Origin: Cupriavidus basilensis
GTDB taxonomy: Bacteria; Pseudomonadota; Gammaproteobacteria; Burkholderiales; Burkholderiaceae
Assembly: GCF_000876015.1 (NCBI RefSeq)
Contig: NZ_BBQM01000013.1
Coordinates: 124,001-188,000, forward strand
Direction: 5' to 3'
DNA length: 64,000 nucleotides
Positions 7,324-15,252 of this stretch are shown here, in pieces. The position numbers were made by a program, and so were the translations under genes. The notes under the pieces are model-generated. The model saw only the letters and a program-made list of their open reading frames with translations. It ran no database searches and was not told the origin of the DNA. Every line of letters begins with the position of its first letter. Position 1 is the stretch's first letter.

Positions 7324-9036
7324 TCAATACACGTCGCGCCGGTAGCGGCCTTCCTCGCCCAGGCGCAGCAGCGCCTCCTCGCCCAGCACTTCGGCCAGCG
7401 CGTCGTTGACGCCGCCGGCCATGCCCTTGAGGCTGCCGCACACGTAGATGGCGGCGCCGTCTTCCACCCACTCGCGCAGCGTGCCGGCGTGGGCGCGCAC
7501 GGCGTCCTGCACGTAGCGCAGCGCGCCGCCGTCGCGCGAGTAGACCAGGTCCATGCGCTCCAGCACGCCGCCCGCCTGCCACGCGGCGAGTTCGTCGTGG
7601 TGGAAGGCGTCGTGCTGCGCGGTGCGCTCGCCGAACAGCAGCCAGTTGCGGTGGCGGCCGGCGGCGGCGCGCGCCTTGAGGTGGGCGCGCAGGCCGGCCA
7701 GCCCGGTGCCGTTGCCGATCAGGATCAGCGGGCGGTCGTCGGCGGGCGGGTGGAAGCCGCGGTTGGCGCGGATGCGCAGCGCGATGGCGGCGCCGGGCGC
7801 GGCGTGCTCGGTCAGCCAGCCGGAGGCGAGGCCGAGGCGGCCGTCGTCGTGGCGGGTCTGGCGCACCAGCAGTTCGAGGCGGCCGTCGGCGGGCAGCGAG
7901 GCGATCGAGTATTCGCGATGCGGCAGCGGCGGCAGCGTGTCGACCAGCCGCTGCGGCGCCACGCCGGCGAGCGCGGCGAGGTGCGGCTCGGGCAGCACGA
8001 TGCGGGTGGCGAGCGCCTGCGCCAGCGTGGCGTCGGCGCCGTCGCAGCGCACCGGCGTGGCGCCGTCGAGCCTGAGCTTGCCGAGCACGCGCGCGACCTC
8101 GGCCGGCGACAGGCGCGGGCCGATCTCGGCGATGTCGCCGGCCTGCCAGCCCGGCGCGGGCGCGCCGGCGGGCGGCGCCAGGGCGAGGTGGAAGGCCGGC
8201 GCGCCGGGGCTGCCGGCGTTGAGCAGGCGGCGCTCGGCCAGTTGCCAGTCGGCGTAGCGCGGCTTGTCCCAGTCGGCGATCTCGACGCCGCCGCCGAGCG
8301 CGCTGAGGTGGTTCTGCCAGTGGCGCAGCGCGCCGGGGTCGCCGTTGTCGACCTCCACCATGTCGAACAGCGCCTGCGCGTGCTGGCGCTGCAGCCACGC
8401 CGAGAGCGCGTGGCCGAAGGCGCAGAAGCTGGCGTAGCTGCGGTCGCCGAGCGCGAGGATGCCGTAGCGCAGCTCGCGCAGGCCGCCCGCGCCGGCGGCG
8501 GCGCTCAGGCGGCGCGCGAAGCCGGCGGCGCTGTCGGGCGCGTCGCCCTCGCCGGTGGTGCTGACCACGAACAGCACCTGCGGGCAGCGGGCCAGGCGCC
8601 CGGCTTCCACCTGGTCGAAGGACAGGCATTGCGCGGGCACGCCGGCGTCCTGCAGCGCCTGCGCGGTGTGCTGCGCGACCTGCCCGCCAAACCCGCTCTG
8701 GCTGGCGTAGATCACCAGCGTGGCGCCTTCGCGCGGCGCCGGCAGCGCCCGCGCCAGGCGCGCGCGGTGCCGGCCGATCACGGCGGTGCTCAGGCCGAGG
8801 TAGGCCAGCGCCACGCCGGCCGCCATGCCGGCGCGGCTGGGGGCGAGGAAACCCAGCGCGATGCCGGCCAGCCCGGCCGCCGCGCCGAGCGCGATCGCGA
8901 CGCGCAGCACGCGGAGCCGCCGGGTGGTGCGGCTGGCGCTGTCGGCGCCGTCCGCGCCGTCGGCGGGATGGCGCCGGGGCGGCGCGCCAGCGGGCGCGTC
9001 GATCGGCAGGGAGGAGGCGCTATCGGGCGTGGTCAT
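7324..9036 (-). CDS. Membrane-anchored flavodoxin/ferredoxin-NADP reductase (CysJ-like flavoprotein)
   Basis: A 570-residue diflavin reductase. After a disordered 40-residue start come two membrane helices (about 44-65 and 68-89), then a flavodoxin domain opening with VIYASQSGFG (108-117; FMN site), then an FAD/NADPH module with REYSIAS near 373, the glycine loop GNGTGLAGL and a C-terminal VCGSLKGMA that binds NADPH. Proteins of this build are often encoded with, or fused to, PepSY membrane proteins, and take electrons from cytosolic NADPH. Here it is the last gene of the PepSY/DUF2271/ApbE set and overlaps apbE by four bases (ATGA). It should be the cytosolic electron input of that chain. 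True sulfite reductase function is unlikely: no hemoprotein subunit is present. Confidence 0.85.
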   Translation of the reverse strand: MTTPDSASSLPIDAPAGAPPRRHPADGADGADSASRTTRRLRVLRVAIALGAAAGLAGIALGFLAPSRAGMAAGVALAYLGLSTAVIGRHRARLARALPAPREGATLVIYASQSGFGGQVAQHTAQALQDAGVPAQCLSFDQVEAGRLARCPQVLFVVSTTGEGDAPDSAAGFARRLSAAAGAGGLRELRYGILALGDRSYASFCAFGHALSAWLQRQHAQALFDMVEVDNGDPGALRHWQNHLSALGGGVEIADWDKPRYADWQLAERRLLNAGSPGAPAFHLALAPPAGAPAPGWQAGDIAEIGPRLSPAEVARVLGKLRLDGATPVRCDGADATLAQALATRIVLPEPHLAALAGVAPQRLVDTLPPLPHREYSIASLPADGRLELLVRQTRHDDGRLGLASGWLTEHAAPGAAIALRIRANRGFHPPADDRPLILIGNGTGLAGLRAHLKARAAAGRHRNWLLFGERTAQHDAFHHDELAAWQAGGVLERMDLVYSRDGGALRYVQDAVRAHAGTLREWVEDGAAIYVCGSLKGMAGGVNDALAEVLGEEALLRLGEEGRYRRDVY

Positions 9037-10040
9037 GCCAGCATGGCCGCGAAGGCCGGGGAGAGTCGTTCATCGAAGCCGCCGCTGCGGCGGACCAGGA
9101 AGCGCGCGGCCAGCGCGTGGCGGCGCGCGAACACCATGCCGGCTTCGGGGCCGAGCACGGTCAGCGCGGTGGACAGCGCGTCGGCCATCATGCATTGCGC
9201 ATGGAGCACCGTGACCGAGGCCAGCGCGTGGCTGGCGGGATAGCCGGTGCGCGGGTCGAGCGTGTGGGCATAGCGGCGCCCGCCGCTGTCGAAATAGCGC
9301 CGGTAGTCGCCCGAGGTGGCCACGGCCAGGCCGTGCAGCGCGACCAGCGTGGCGGTGCCCGCCGAGGCCTCGGCGGGCGGCGTTTCCAGCTCGACCCACC
9401 ACGGCAGGCCGTCGGGCTTGACGCCGTGGCCGCGCAGCTCGCCGCCGACTTCCACGAGGTGGCTGGCGACGCCCTGCGCGTCCAGGTAGCGCGACACCGC
9501 GTCGACGCCGAAACCCTTGGCGATGGCGCAGAAATCCAGCCGCACGCCGCCGGGCTGGCGCGCGCGGCGGTGCTGCGCGTCGAGCTCGATGCGCTGCCAG
9601 CCGCACCGCGCGCGCGCCTGCTCGATCTCGGCCAGCGCCGGCGCCGTGTCGCGGCGCGGCGCCGGGCCGAAGCCCCACAGGTCGACCAGCGGGCCGGCGC
9701 TGGGGTCGTAGGCGCCGCCGCTGTCGCGCGCCACCTGCAGCGCGGCCTGCAGCACGGCGAAGCAGTCTTCGGGCAGCGCCTGCCAGGTGCCGGGCGCGGC
9801 GCGGTTGAAGCGGCTGAGGTCGGAGCCGGCTTCCCAGTTGCTCATCTGCGCGACCACCTGCGCCAGCACCGCGCGGATGCCGGCGCCGAGCGCGGCGGCG
9901 TCCGGCGCGCGCGCCGGCGCGGCCCACGCCACCGACCACGTGGTGCCCATGCTCTCGCCGTGCAGCCGCTGCACGCGCGCGGCGGCATCGGGCGCGGGCG
10001 GCGCCGCGCCGAGCGAAACGGGAATCAGGACACGCTGCAT
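9033..10040 (-). CDS. apbE: FAD:protein FMN transferase ApbE
   Basis: A 335-residue ApbE enzyme, which moves FMN from FAD onto a Ser/Thr of extracytoplasmic proteins. Family signatures are present: MGTTWSV near the start, the SRFNR region, YDPSAGPLVDLWGFG, FCAIAKGFGVD, VEVGGELR, and HTLDPRTGYPA, which holds Mg-FAD contacts. The start chosen is the ATG at 10040; six codons further upstream (10058) there is only a TTG without a ribosome site. No lipobox is visible and the N-terminus is only weakly signal-like. Its likely target is encoded in the same operon: the DUF2271 protein with a DGISGAT motif. It overlaps the flavoprotein gene by four bases. Confidence 0.92.
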   Translation of the reverse strand: MQRVLIPVSLGAAPPAPDAAARVQRLHGESMGTTWSVAWAAPARAPDAAALGAGIRAVLAQVVAQMSNWEAGSDLSRFNRAAPGTWQALPEDCFAVLQAALQVARDSGGAYDPSAGPLVDLWGFGPAPRRDTAPALAEIEQARARCGWQRIELDAQHRRARQPGGVRLDFCAIAKGFGVDAVSRYLDAQGVASHLVEVGGELRGHGVKPDGLPWWVELETPPAEASAGTATLVALHGLAVATSGDYRRYFDSGGRRYAHTLDPRTGYPASHALASVTVLHAQCMMADALSTALTVLGPEAGMVFARRHALAARFLVRRSGGFDERLSPAFAAMLA

Positions 10041-10078
10041 GCGGGTGAACTTGCTCAAGACGGGACTGCGAAAAACGC

Positions 10079-10113
10079 AAAAAGCCCGCTGGGGGCCTGT
10101 GGCTTGCGCGGGC
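10079..10113 (-). terminator. Intrinsic terminator/attenuator between DUF4198 and apbE genes
   Basis: Read on the minus strand, GCCCGC (10113-10108) pairs with GCGGGC (10089-10084) and is followed by five U (10083-10079). Just upstream, a second perfect 10-base inverted repeat (arms 10108-10117 and 10130-10139) overlaps the first arm, so two mutually exclusive hairpins are possible. This would separate or dose expression of the PepSY-DUF2271-DUF4198 half from the ApbE-flavoprotein half. Confidence 0.5.
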
Positions 10114-10155
10114 CGCCGGACTTGCGCCGGGCGGCCCGCTCGGGCGGAGCGCTGC

Positions 10156-10983
10156 TTACTGCGGCAGCACTTCCACGGTGGCCGCGTAGCTGGCGCGGCG
10201 GGTCTTGGCTTCCTTGACGGCGGCCTTGTCGTCGCGCACCTCGGCTTCCATCCAGTACATGCCCGGCGCCGGCCACTTGACGCTGAACTTGCCGTCGGCG
10301 TCGGTGGTGAGCGCGATCTCCTGCAACTGGTCGCGGTAGCGGATGCCGCCCGGCACCACGGCCACCTTGACGTTGGCGGCGGGCTTGCCGTCGAGCAGCA
10401 GGCGGAAGCTGGCGGCGTCGCCGGCGACGAGATCGTTCGGGTGCGTGACCGGCGCCAGCTCCAGGCCGACGCCGGTGGTCTGCAGCACCCTGGCGCTCGG
10501 CTTGCCGGCGGTGACGAAGGCTTCCACGCGGCTGTCGGCCTGCGTCACTTGCAGGTCCTGGGCGCCGGCCGGCACTTCCTTGGCGAAGGTCTCGGCCGTG
10601 CCGCGCCAGCGCTTGGTCTGGCCGTTGCCGTCCTTGTAGCTGGCGAACAGGCCGCGGTTGACCACCGCCACCTTGTAGGTGCCGGGCTGGGTCAGGTGCA
10701 CGTCGAAGGTGCTGCGGTAGCGGCCGGTGCCGGCGTTCTCGACCTTGGCGGCGGCGCCGTCGGGCGCGGTCACGGCGAGGTTGTCCAGGCGCAGCGGGAA
10801 ATGCTCGAAGTAGAACAGGTCGTTCGACACGGCGGCGTCCACGGTCACCCACGGATCGCTGCCCGACAGCACGGTGGCCGACGGCAGCAGCCACTGGCGG
10901 TGGGCGTGGGCGGCCAGCGGCATCAGCGCGGCCAGGGCCAGCGCGGCGGCGCGGACGGACAGTTTGGTGGCGATAGTCTTCAT
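10156..10983 (-). CDS. Periplasmic DUF4198 protein (NikM-like) with N-terminal histidine
   Basis: A 275-residue exported protein of the DUF4198 family, two beta-sandwich repeats related to the periplasmic part of NikM-type metal uptake proteins. The signal peptide ends AHA, and cleavage after Ala27 would leave His28 as the first mature residue (HRQW), an arrangement used for copper or other metals in several periplasmic proteins. Two ATGs compete: AGGAG lies one base before the ATG at 10989 but seven before the one at 10983, so the second was chosen. It sits between the DUF2271 gene and apbE. A metal- or ligand-binding role in the iron operon is inferred. Confidence 0.75.
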   Translation of the reverse strand: MKTIATKLSVRAAALALAALMPLAAHAHRQWLLPSATVLSGSDPWVTVDAAVSNDLFYFEHFPLRLDNLAVTAPDGAAAKVENAGTGRYRSTFDVHLTQPGTYKVAVVNRGLFASYKDGNGQTKRWRGTAETFAKEVPAGAQDLQVTQADSRVEAFVTAGKPSARVLQTTGVGLELAPVTHPNDLVAGDAASFRLLLDGKPAANVKVAVVPGGIRYRDQLQEIALTTDADGKFSVKWPAPGMYWMEAEVRDDKAAVKEAKTRRASYAATVEVLPQ

Positions 10984-11053
10984 CGTCATGCTCCTAGAAG
11001 TGCGGCCAGAGATCGGAAACGGAATAAGGCGGGCGGGCGGGCGCGCGGGCGCG

Positions 11054-11578
11054 TCAGGGCTTGAGGTCGACCGTGACGGTGCCGAGCTCGTGCGCGCCCG
11101 CGGCCTTGGCCGAGGCGGCCGCCTTGGGCGGCCACGCGAACGGCACGCGCAGCAGTTCGCGGCCGCCCACTTCGCGCGCGGCCTCGACCACCAGTTGGTA
11201 GTCGCCGGCCGGCAGCTTGCCCAGCGGCGCCTTGCCGTCGGTGAAAGTGAGCGTGTGCTCGCCGGCGGCGCGCGTGGCGCCCGAGATGCCGTCGGCCGGC
11301 ATCTGCATGTCGCGCCCGGCCTTGCGCCACCACTGGCGCATGTCCTTGAGCCACTTGGTGCCTTCGCCGTCCTTGTGCTTGACGTCGTACCAGACCGCCA
11401 GCGTGGCGGCCGGGCTCTGGTCGGCGCGCTCGATCCAGATCGAGACGTAGGGCTTGTGGTATTCCGCGACGTTCAGGCGCGGGATCTCGACCTTGACGTT
11501 CATTTCGGCCGCCACGGCCGGCGCGGCGAACGGTGCCGCGGCGAGGCCGGTGAGAGTGACGGTGAGCAATCGGCGCAT
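11054..11578 (-). CDS. Periplasmic DUF2271 protein carrying an ApbE flavinylation motif
   Basis: A 174-residue exported protein: signal peptide MRRLLTVTLTGLAAAP with cleavage near AVAA|E (24), then a DUF2271 domain. Residues 96-102 read DGISGAT, the D-x-x-(S/T)-G-A-T pattern to which ApbE attaches FMN (as in NqrC), so Thr102 is the expected FMN site. The Trp/Lys/Arg-rich stretch before it (KWLKDMRQWWRK) could help bind the flavin or a docking partner. It follows the PepSY gene and precedes DUF4198 and apbE on one strand. I infer a soluble or membrane-bound flavin carrier in the periplasm; the DUF itself has no firmly known function to my knowledge. Confidence 0.8.
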   Translation of the reverse strand: MRRLLTVTLTGLAAAPFAAPAVAAEMNVKVEIPRLNVAEYHKPYVSIWIERADQSPAATLAVWYDVKHKDGEGTKWLKDMRQWWRKAGRDMQMPADGISGATRAAGEHTLTFTDGKAPLGKLPAGDYQLVVEAAREVGGRELLRVPFAWPPKAAASAKAAGAHELGTVTVDLKP

Positions 11579-11679
11579 AGCGAAACCTCGTTGTTAGCTG
11601 CTGAAGGTGAAGGTGGAAAGCGTTGAAAGCGGTTGAATCCGGTTGCGGGCGATGACAGGCGCCTGGAAGGCCCGCGCGT

Positions 11680-12315
11680 TCAGTGAATGAACAGCAGGGC
11701 CAGCACCAGCGGCGCCGCCAGCCCCAGGCCGACCAGCGGCCACGTCGCCATGCGCCCGCCCGCGTGCAGCTTGAGCAGGAACAGCCCGGTGACGCTGAAG
11801 ATCAGGCAGGCCGCGGCGAACACGTCGAGGAACAGGCTCCAGGCGCGGCCCGTGTTGCGGCCCTTGTGCAGGTCGTTCAGGTAGGAGATCCAGCCGCGGC
11901 TGGTCTGCTCGTACTGCGCCTCGCCGCTGTCCAGCGCCAGGCTGACCCAGGCGTCGCCGCCCGGGCGCGGCAGCGCCACGTAGACCTCGTCGCCCGACCA
12001 CTCGGCCTCGCGGCCGGCGGCGTCGATGTCCAGCGTGCCCGCCAGCCACGCCGCCAGCTGCGGCGGCACCGGGCCCTTGTCGCCATGCTTGACCTGGCGC
12101 AGCGCGTCGGTCAGCGCGGCCGGCGCGTTCGCCGTGCGCGTGACCACCTTCGGTTTTGCCTCGATCTGGCCGGCGTGGTTGAGCGTGAATCCGGTCACGG
12201 CGAACAGCAGCATGCCGATCAGGCAAAGCGCCGAGCTGATCCAGTGCCACTGATGCAGGTGTTTGAGCCAGAAGGCCCGGCGTTGCTGGCCCGCGCCCAG
12301 CGTGGTTTCGGTCAT
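11680..12315 (-). CDS. PepSY-associated transmembrane protein
   Basis: A 211-residue membrane protein: one helix after the HLHQWHW motif (about 25-46), a periplasmic PepSY-like domain (about 55-145), then two more helices near the C-terminus (about 152-176 and 188-209). His19, His21, His24 and His47 flank the first helix and could hold heme, as proposed for PepSY reductases. The start at 12315 (MTETT) was chosen because the 32 codons before it are arginine-rich and not membrane-like. It is the first gene behind the Fur box and probably passes electrons across the membrane to the flavinylated DUF2271 protein. Confidence 0.8.
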   Translation of the reverse strand: MTETTLGAGQQRRAFWLKHLHQWHWISSALCLIGMLLFAVTGFTLNHAGQIEAKPKVVTRTANAPAALTDALRQVKHGDKGPVPPQLAAWLAGTLDIDAAGREAEWSGDEVYVALPRPGGDAWVSLALDSGEAQYEQTSRGWISYLNDLHKGRNTGRAWSLFLDVFAAACLIFSVTGLFLLKLHAGGRMATWPLVGLGLAAPLVLALLFIH

Positions 12316-12697
12316 ATCGGTGTTCCGGCGCGCGGCAAGCTCCCCGTGCCTTCCTGGGTGGCGCCCGTGGGGCCGCCTCGTCCGGCGCGCGCGCGTCGCG
12401 CCGCCATGCAAGGTGACGCTTCAGGCAAACAAGCCGAAAGGATAATGGTTCTCATTTGAAACCGCAATGGCTGGCGGGACAGGATCGGTGACAACCGGAT
12501 TACAGGAGCTTACAGGGTGCCGGCGAGAACACATCGGGATCGTTTGTGCGGCAGTGCACACTTACCCTGTACCCCGCCGCGAGGCTTGATGCACTTGAGG
12601 AAACCACCTAGTCGCGCCGCGTCAAGTTTGGCTTTGCAGCAGCCGTTATGGCGTCTGTGGAGTGAGTCGATATCTAAAAAGACGAGGAGAGGAAAAC
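12316..12697. other. Divergent intergenic region, PepSY operon / chemoreceptor
   Basis: 382 bases without a convincing gene. It holds the Fur box (12441-12459) for the left operon and the Shine-Dalgarno GAGGAGAGG (12684-12692) of the chemoreceptor. TTACAGG occurs twice, ten bases apart, near 12492-12515. Short frames here look like chance. Confidence 0.6.
12441..12459 (-). promoter_or_regulatory. Fur box upstream of the PepSY-DUF2271-DUF4198-ApbE operon
   Basis: GATAATGGTTCTCATTTGA matches about 13 of 19 bases of the classical Fur box, including the GATAATG and TCATT halves. On the minus strand it overlaps a plausible promoter: TTGCGG, 17 bases, TATCCT. It is about 130 bases before the PepSY start. 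Iron repression of that operon is therefore likely. Confidence 0.7.
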
Positions 12698-14254
12698 ATG
12701 CTGGCGCGTCTTAGCCTGAGGAAGAAACTGCTGTTGCCGTTGCTGCTGAGCTGGCTGTGCCTGCTCGGCCTGACGCTGTGGGATGCCTGGCAGATGCGCG
12801 ACCTGCGCCTGGAGGAACGCAAGCTGGACCTGGTCCATGTGACCGATACCGCGCTGTCGGTGGTGCAGGAATACGAGGCGCTGGGACGCAGCGGCAAGCT
12901 GCCGATGGAGGAAGCGCGGCAGCAGGCGCTGGACCGCGTGCGCGCGATGCGCTTCGGCGAGGACGGTTATTTCACGCTGATGCATTCGGACATGGTGGTG
13001 GCGATGCACCCGTTCAAGCCGGAGATGAACGGCAAGAACATGAGCGACCTCAAGGACCCCGACGGCACCTACCTGTTCCGCGAGATCGCCGCCATCGGCA
13101 AGGGCGTGGGCCACGGCTACGTGCATTACCTGTGGGCCAAGCCCGGCGCCGAGGCGCCGCAGCCCAAGCTGAGCTACGTGGCGATGTTCAAGCCGTGGGA
13201 CTGGAACTTCATCGCCGGGGTCTACCTGGACGACATCGACGCGGCCTTCCGCCATGCGCTGCTGAAGTCGCTGCTGTTGCTGCTGGCCATCGGCACCGTC
13301 ATGACGGTGGTGGTGATGCGCATCGCCAACGGCCTGCACAGGCAGCTTGGCGGTGAGCCGGCGCTGACTTCGCAGATCGCCGCGCGCATCGCCGAAGGCG
13401 ACCTCGCCGGCGAGGTGCGCACCGCGCAGGGGGACCGCCACAGCGTGCTGTTCGCCATGCAGCAAATGCAGGGCCGGCTGACCGGCGCCATCGGCAGCAT
13501 CCGCGGCTCGGCCGACTCGATCGCCAACGCGGCGCGCGAGATCGCCGCCGGCAACTCGGACCTGTCGCGCCGCAGCGAGGAGCAGGCGGCCTCGCTGGAG
13601 CAGACCGCGGCCAGCATGGAGCAGCTCACCGGCACCGTGCGCCAGAGCGCCGACAACGCGCGCCAGGCCAGCCGGCTGGCCGAGGGCGCCTCGGAGATCG
13701 CGGTGCGCGGCGGCGAGATCGTCGGCCAGGTGGTCAGCACGATGGGCGAGATCAAGGCGGCCTCGGGCAAGGTGGTGGACATCATCGGCGTGATCGAGGG
13801 CATCGCCTTCCAGACCAACATCCTGGCGCTCAACGCCGCGGTGGAGGCGGCGCGCGCCGGCGACCAGGGCCGCGGCTTCGCGGTGGTGGCCGGCGAGGTG
13901 CGCAGCCTGGCCCAGCGCAGCGCCACCGCCGCCAAGGAGATCAAGGGGCTGATCGGCAACTCGGCGCAGCGCGTGGACGACGGCGCGGCGCTGGTGGAGA
14001 CCGCCGGCCAGGCCATGCACGAGATCGTGGAAGCGGTCAGGCGCGTGACCGACCTGATGGGCGAGATGCGCGCGGCCACCGAGGAGCAGACCGGCGGCAT
14101 CGAGCAGGTCAACCAGGCGGTCACGCAGATGGACCAGATGGCGCAGCAGAACGCGGCGCTGGTGGAGCAGGCGGCCGCCGCCGCGGCCTCGCTGGAGGAC
14201 CAGGCCGACGCCCTGCACAAGGCGGTCGGCGCGTTCCGGCTGGCGGGGGCCTGA
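12698..14254 (+). CDS. Methyl-accepting chemotaxis protein with single Cache domain
   Basis: A 518-residue chemoreceptor. An N-terminal membrane helix (about 12-32) is followed by a periplasmic single Cache domain (about 35-185; [20 protein letters not shown] is typical), a second helix (about 188-210), a short HAMP-like region and a cytoplasmic signalling hairpin. The tip sequence [20 protein letters not shown] (from about 367) is the CheA/CheW contact region; flanking Glu/Gln-rich helices hold methylation sites. The ATG at 12698 has a strong GAGGAGAGG site six bases upstream. sCache receptors of this type usually sense small organic acids; the ligand is unknown here. Confidence 0.93.
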   Translation: MLARLSLRKKLLLPLLLSWLCLLGLTLWDAWQMRDLRLEERKLDLVHVTDTALSVVQEYEALGRSGKLPMEEARQQALDRVRAMRFGEDGYFTLMHSDMVVAMHPFKPEMNGKNMSDLKDPDGTYLFREIAAIGKGVGHGYVHYLWAKPGAEAPQPKLSYVAMFKPWDWNFIAGVYLDDIDAAFRHALLKSLLLLLAIGTVMTVVVMRIANGLHRQLGGEPALTSQIAARIAEGDLAGEVRTAQGDRHSVLFAMQQMQGRLTGAIGSIRGSADSIANAAREIAAGNSDLSRRSEEQAASLEQTAASMEQLTGTVRQSADNARQASRLAEGASEIAVRGGEIVGQVVSTMGEIKAASGKVVDIIGVIEGIAFQTNILALNAAVEAARAGDQGRGFAVVAGEVRSLAQRSATAAKEIKGLIGNSAQRVDDGAALVETAGQAMHEIVEAVRRVTDLMGEMRAATEEQTGGIEQVNQAVTQMDQMAQQNAALVEQAAAAAASLEDQADALHKAVGAFRLAGA

Positions 14255-14290
14255 CGGCAGCGGCGGCGGATCGGACGGCAAATCGGGCCG

Positions 14291-14329
14291 CGCAATCAAG
14301 CCACGCAATCAAGCCACGCAATCAGGCCG
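14291..14329. repeat. Three 13-base tandem repeats at the end of the VOC gene
   Basis: CGCAATCAAGCCA occurs exactly at 14291-14303 and 14304-14316, and with three changes at 14317-14329. The last copy contains the stop codon (14322-14324) of the VOC gene on the minus strand. It lies in the convergent gap after the chemoreceptor and looks like local slippage duplication. Confidence 0.75.
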
Positions 14330-14759
14330 CGTAGACGGCCTCGAACGACTTGAAGCCCTTGACTTCGATCGGGTTGCCGAACGGGTCGTAGAAGAACATG
14401 GTCCACTGCTCGCCGGGCTCGCCCGCGAAGCGGACCTGCGGCTTGAGCACGAAGTCGATGCCGGCGGCTTCCAGGCGGTCCGCCATCGCGCGCCAGTCGG
14501 GCAGCAGCAGCGCGATGCCGAAGTGCGGCATCGGCACGAGCTTGTCGCCCACGCGGCCGGTGCACGCGGTGGTCAGCGGCTCGCCGAGGTGCAGCGACAA
14601 CTGGTGGCCGAAGAAGTCGAAGTCGACCCAGGTCTGGGTGCTGCGCCCTTCGGTGCAGCCGAGCACCTTGCCGTAGAAGCGGCGCGCCTCGTCGAGGTCG
14701 CGGATGTTCAGGGCCAGGTGGAATACGCTTTGCAGCGCGGTGACGTTATCGGAAGGCAT
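14322..14759 (-). CDS. VOC/glyoxalase-family protein
   Basis: A 145-residue vicinal-oxygen-chelate protein with two beta-alpha-beta modules. The first starts FHLALNIRDLDEARRFYGKV, the second PHFGIALLLPDW, and the family C-terminal metal motif appears as FYDPFGNPIEVK. Conserved His14, a His in PHFGI and the Glu of PIEVK are the probable metal ligands. Members include glyoxalases, extradiol dioxygenases, epimerases and resistance proteins, so the reaction cannot be named. It is the last gene of the HyuBA-crotonase-CaiB-thioesterase string on the minus strand, 15 bases after the thioesterase, so it may handle a pathway intermediate. Confidence 0.8.
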   Translation of the reverse strand: MPSDNVTALQSVFHLALNIRDLDEARRFYGKVLGCTEGRSTQTWVDFDFFGHQLSLHLGEPLTTACTGRVGDKLVPMPHFGIALLLPDWRAMADRLEAAGIDFVLKPQVRFAGEPGEQWTMFFYDPFGNPIEVKGFKSFEAVYAA

Positions 14760-14774
14760 GGTCGGGCAAGCTCA

Positions 14775-15212
14775 TCAAGTGGAATGGTTCAGACAGAATT
14801 GTCGCAGGGCCGCGGGCATCTCGACCGGCCTTTCCGAGACCTTGTCGACCCAGACCCAGGTCACGCAGGCGCTCGCGTATGCCGCGCCCGATCCCGCGTC
14901 GGCGATCTCGAAGGTCAGGCCGACGCTGCTGCGGCCGACGTGGCCGCAGCCGACGCGGATGTCGAGCTCGCACGGATAGCCGACCGGCGCGCGGTACACG
15001 CAGCCGAGGCTCGCCACCACCGGCATCATGCCGGGGGCCTCGCGCGCCAGCGCCAGGCGCGCGGCGAGCTGCATGCGGGCTTCCTCGACATAGCGCAGGA
15101 TGGTGACGTTGTTGACGCGGCCGTCGGCGTCGAGGTCGCCCCAGCGCGCCGCCAGCCGCAGCGTGAACAGGGCCGGCGGCGGCGGCGCGCCATCGTCGGC
15201 CAGCTTCAGCAT
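14775..15212 (-). CDS. Hotdog-fold acyl-CoA thioesterase (4HBT family)
   Basis: A 145-residue single-hotdog thioesterase. The active-site segment RWGDLDADGRVNN followed by YVEEARMQ matches the 4-hydroxybenzoyl-CoA thioesterase/YbgC pattern D-x-D-x-x-G-H-V-N-N, with Arg in place of the usual His. It would hydrolyse an acyl-CoA to free acid and CoA in the cytoplasm. It lies between a CaiB-type CoA-transferase and a VOC protein on one strand, fitting a CoA-dependent degradation cluster as a release or safety valve enzyme. Substrate unknown. Confidence 0.85.
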   Translation of the reverse strand: MLKLADDGAPPPPALFTLRLAARWGDLDADGRVNNVTILRYVEEARMQLAARLALAREAPGMMPVVASLGCVYRAPVGYPCELDIRVGCGHVGRSSVGLTFEIADAGSGAAYASACVTWVWVDKVSERPVEMPAALRQFCLNHST

Positions 15213-15252
15213 GGCGCGCCCGGCGCCGCCGCCGGCATGGCGCGGCGCCGCC

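Noticed and set aside
10041..10058. Upstream TTG start for apbE
   Set aside because: TTG without a ribosome site; ATG at 10040 gives a normal ApbE.
10984..10989. First ATG of the DUF4198 gene
   Set aside because: AGGAG is only one base away; the second ATG has ideal spacing.
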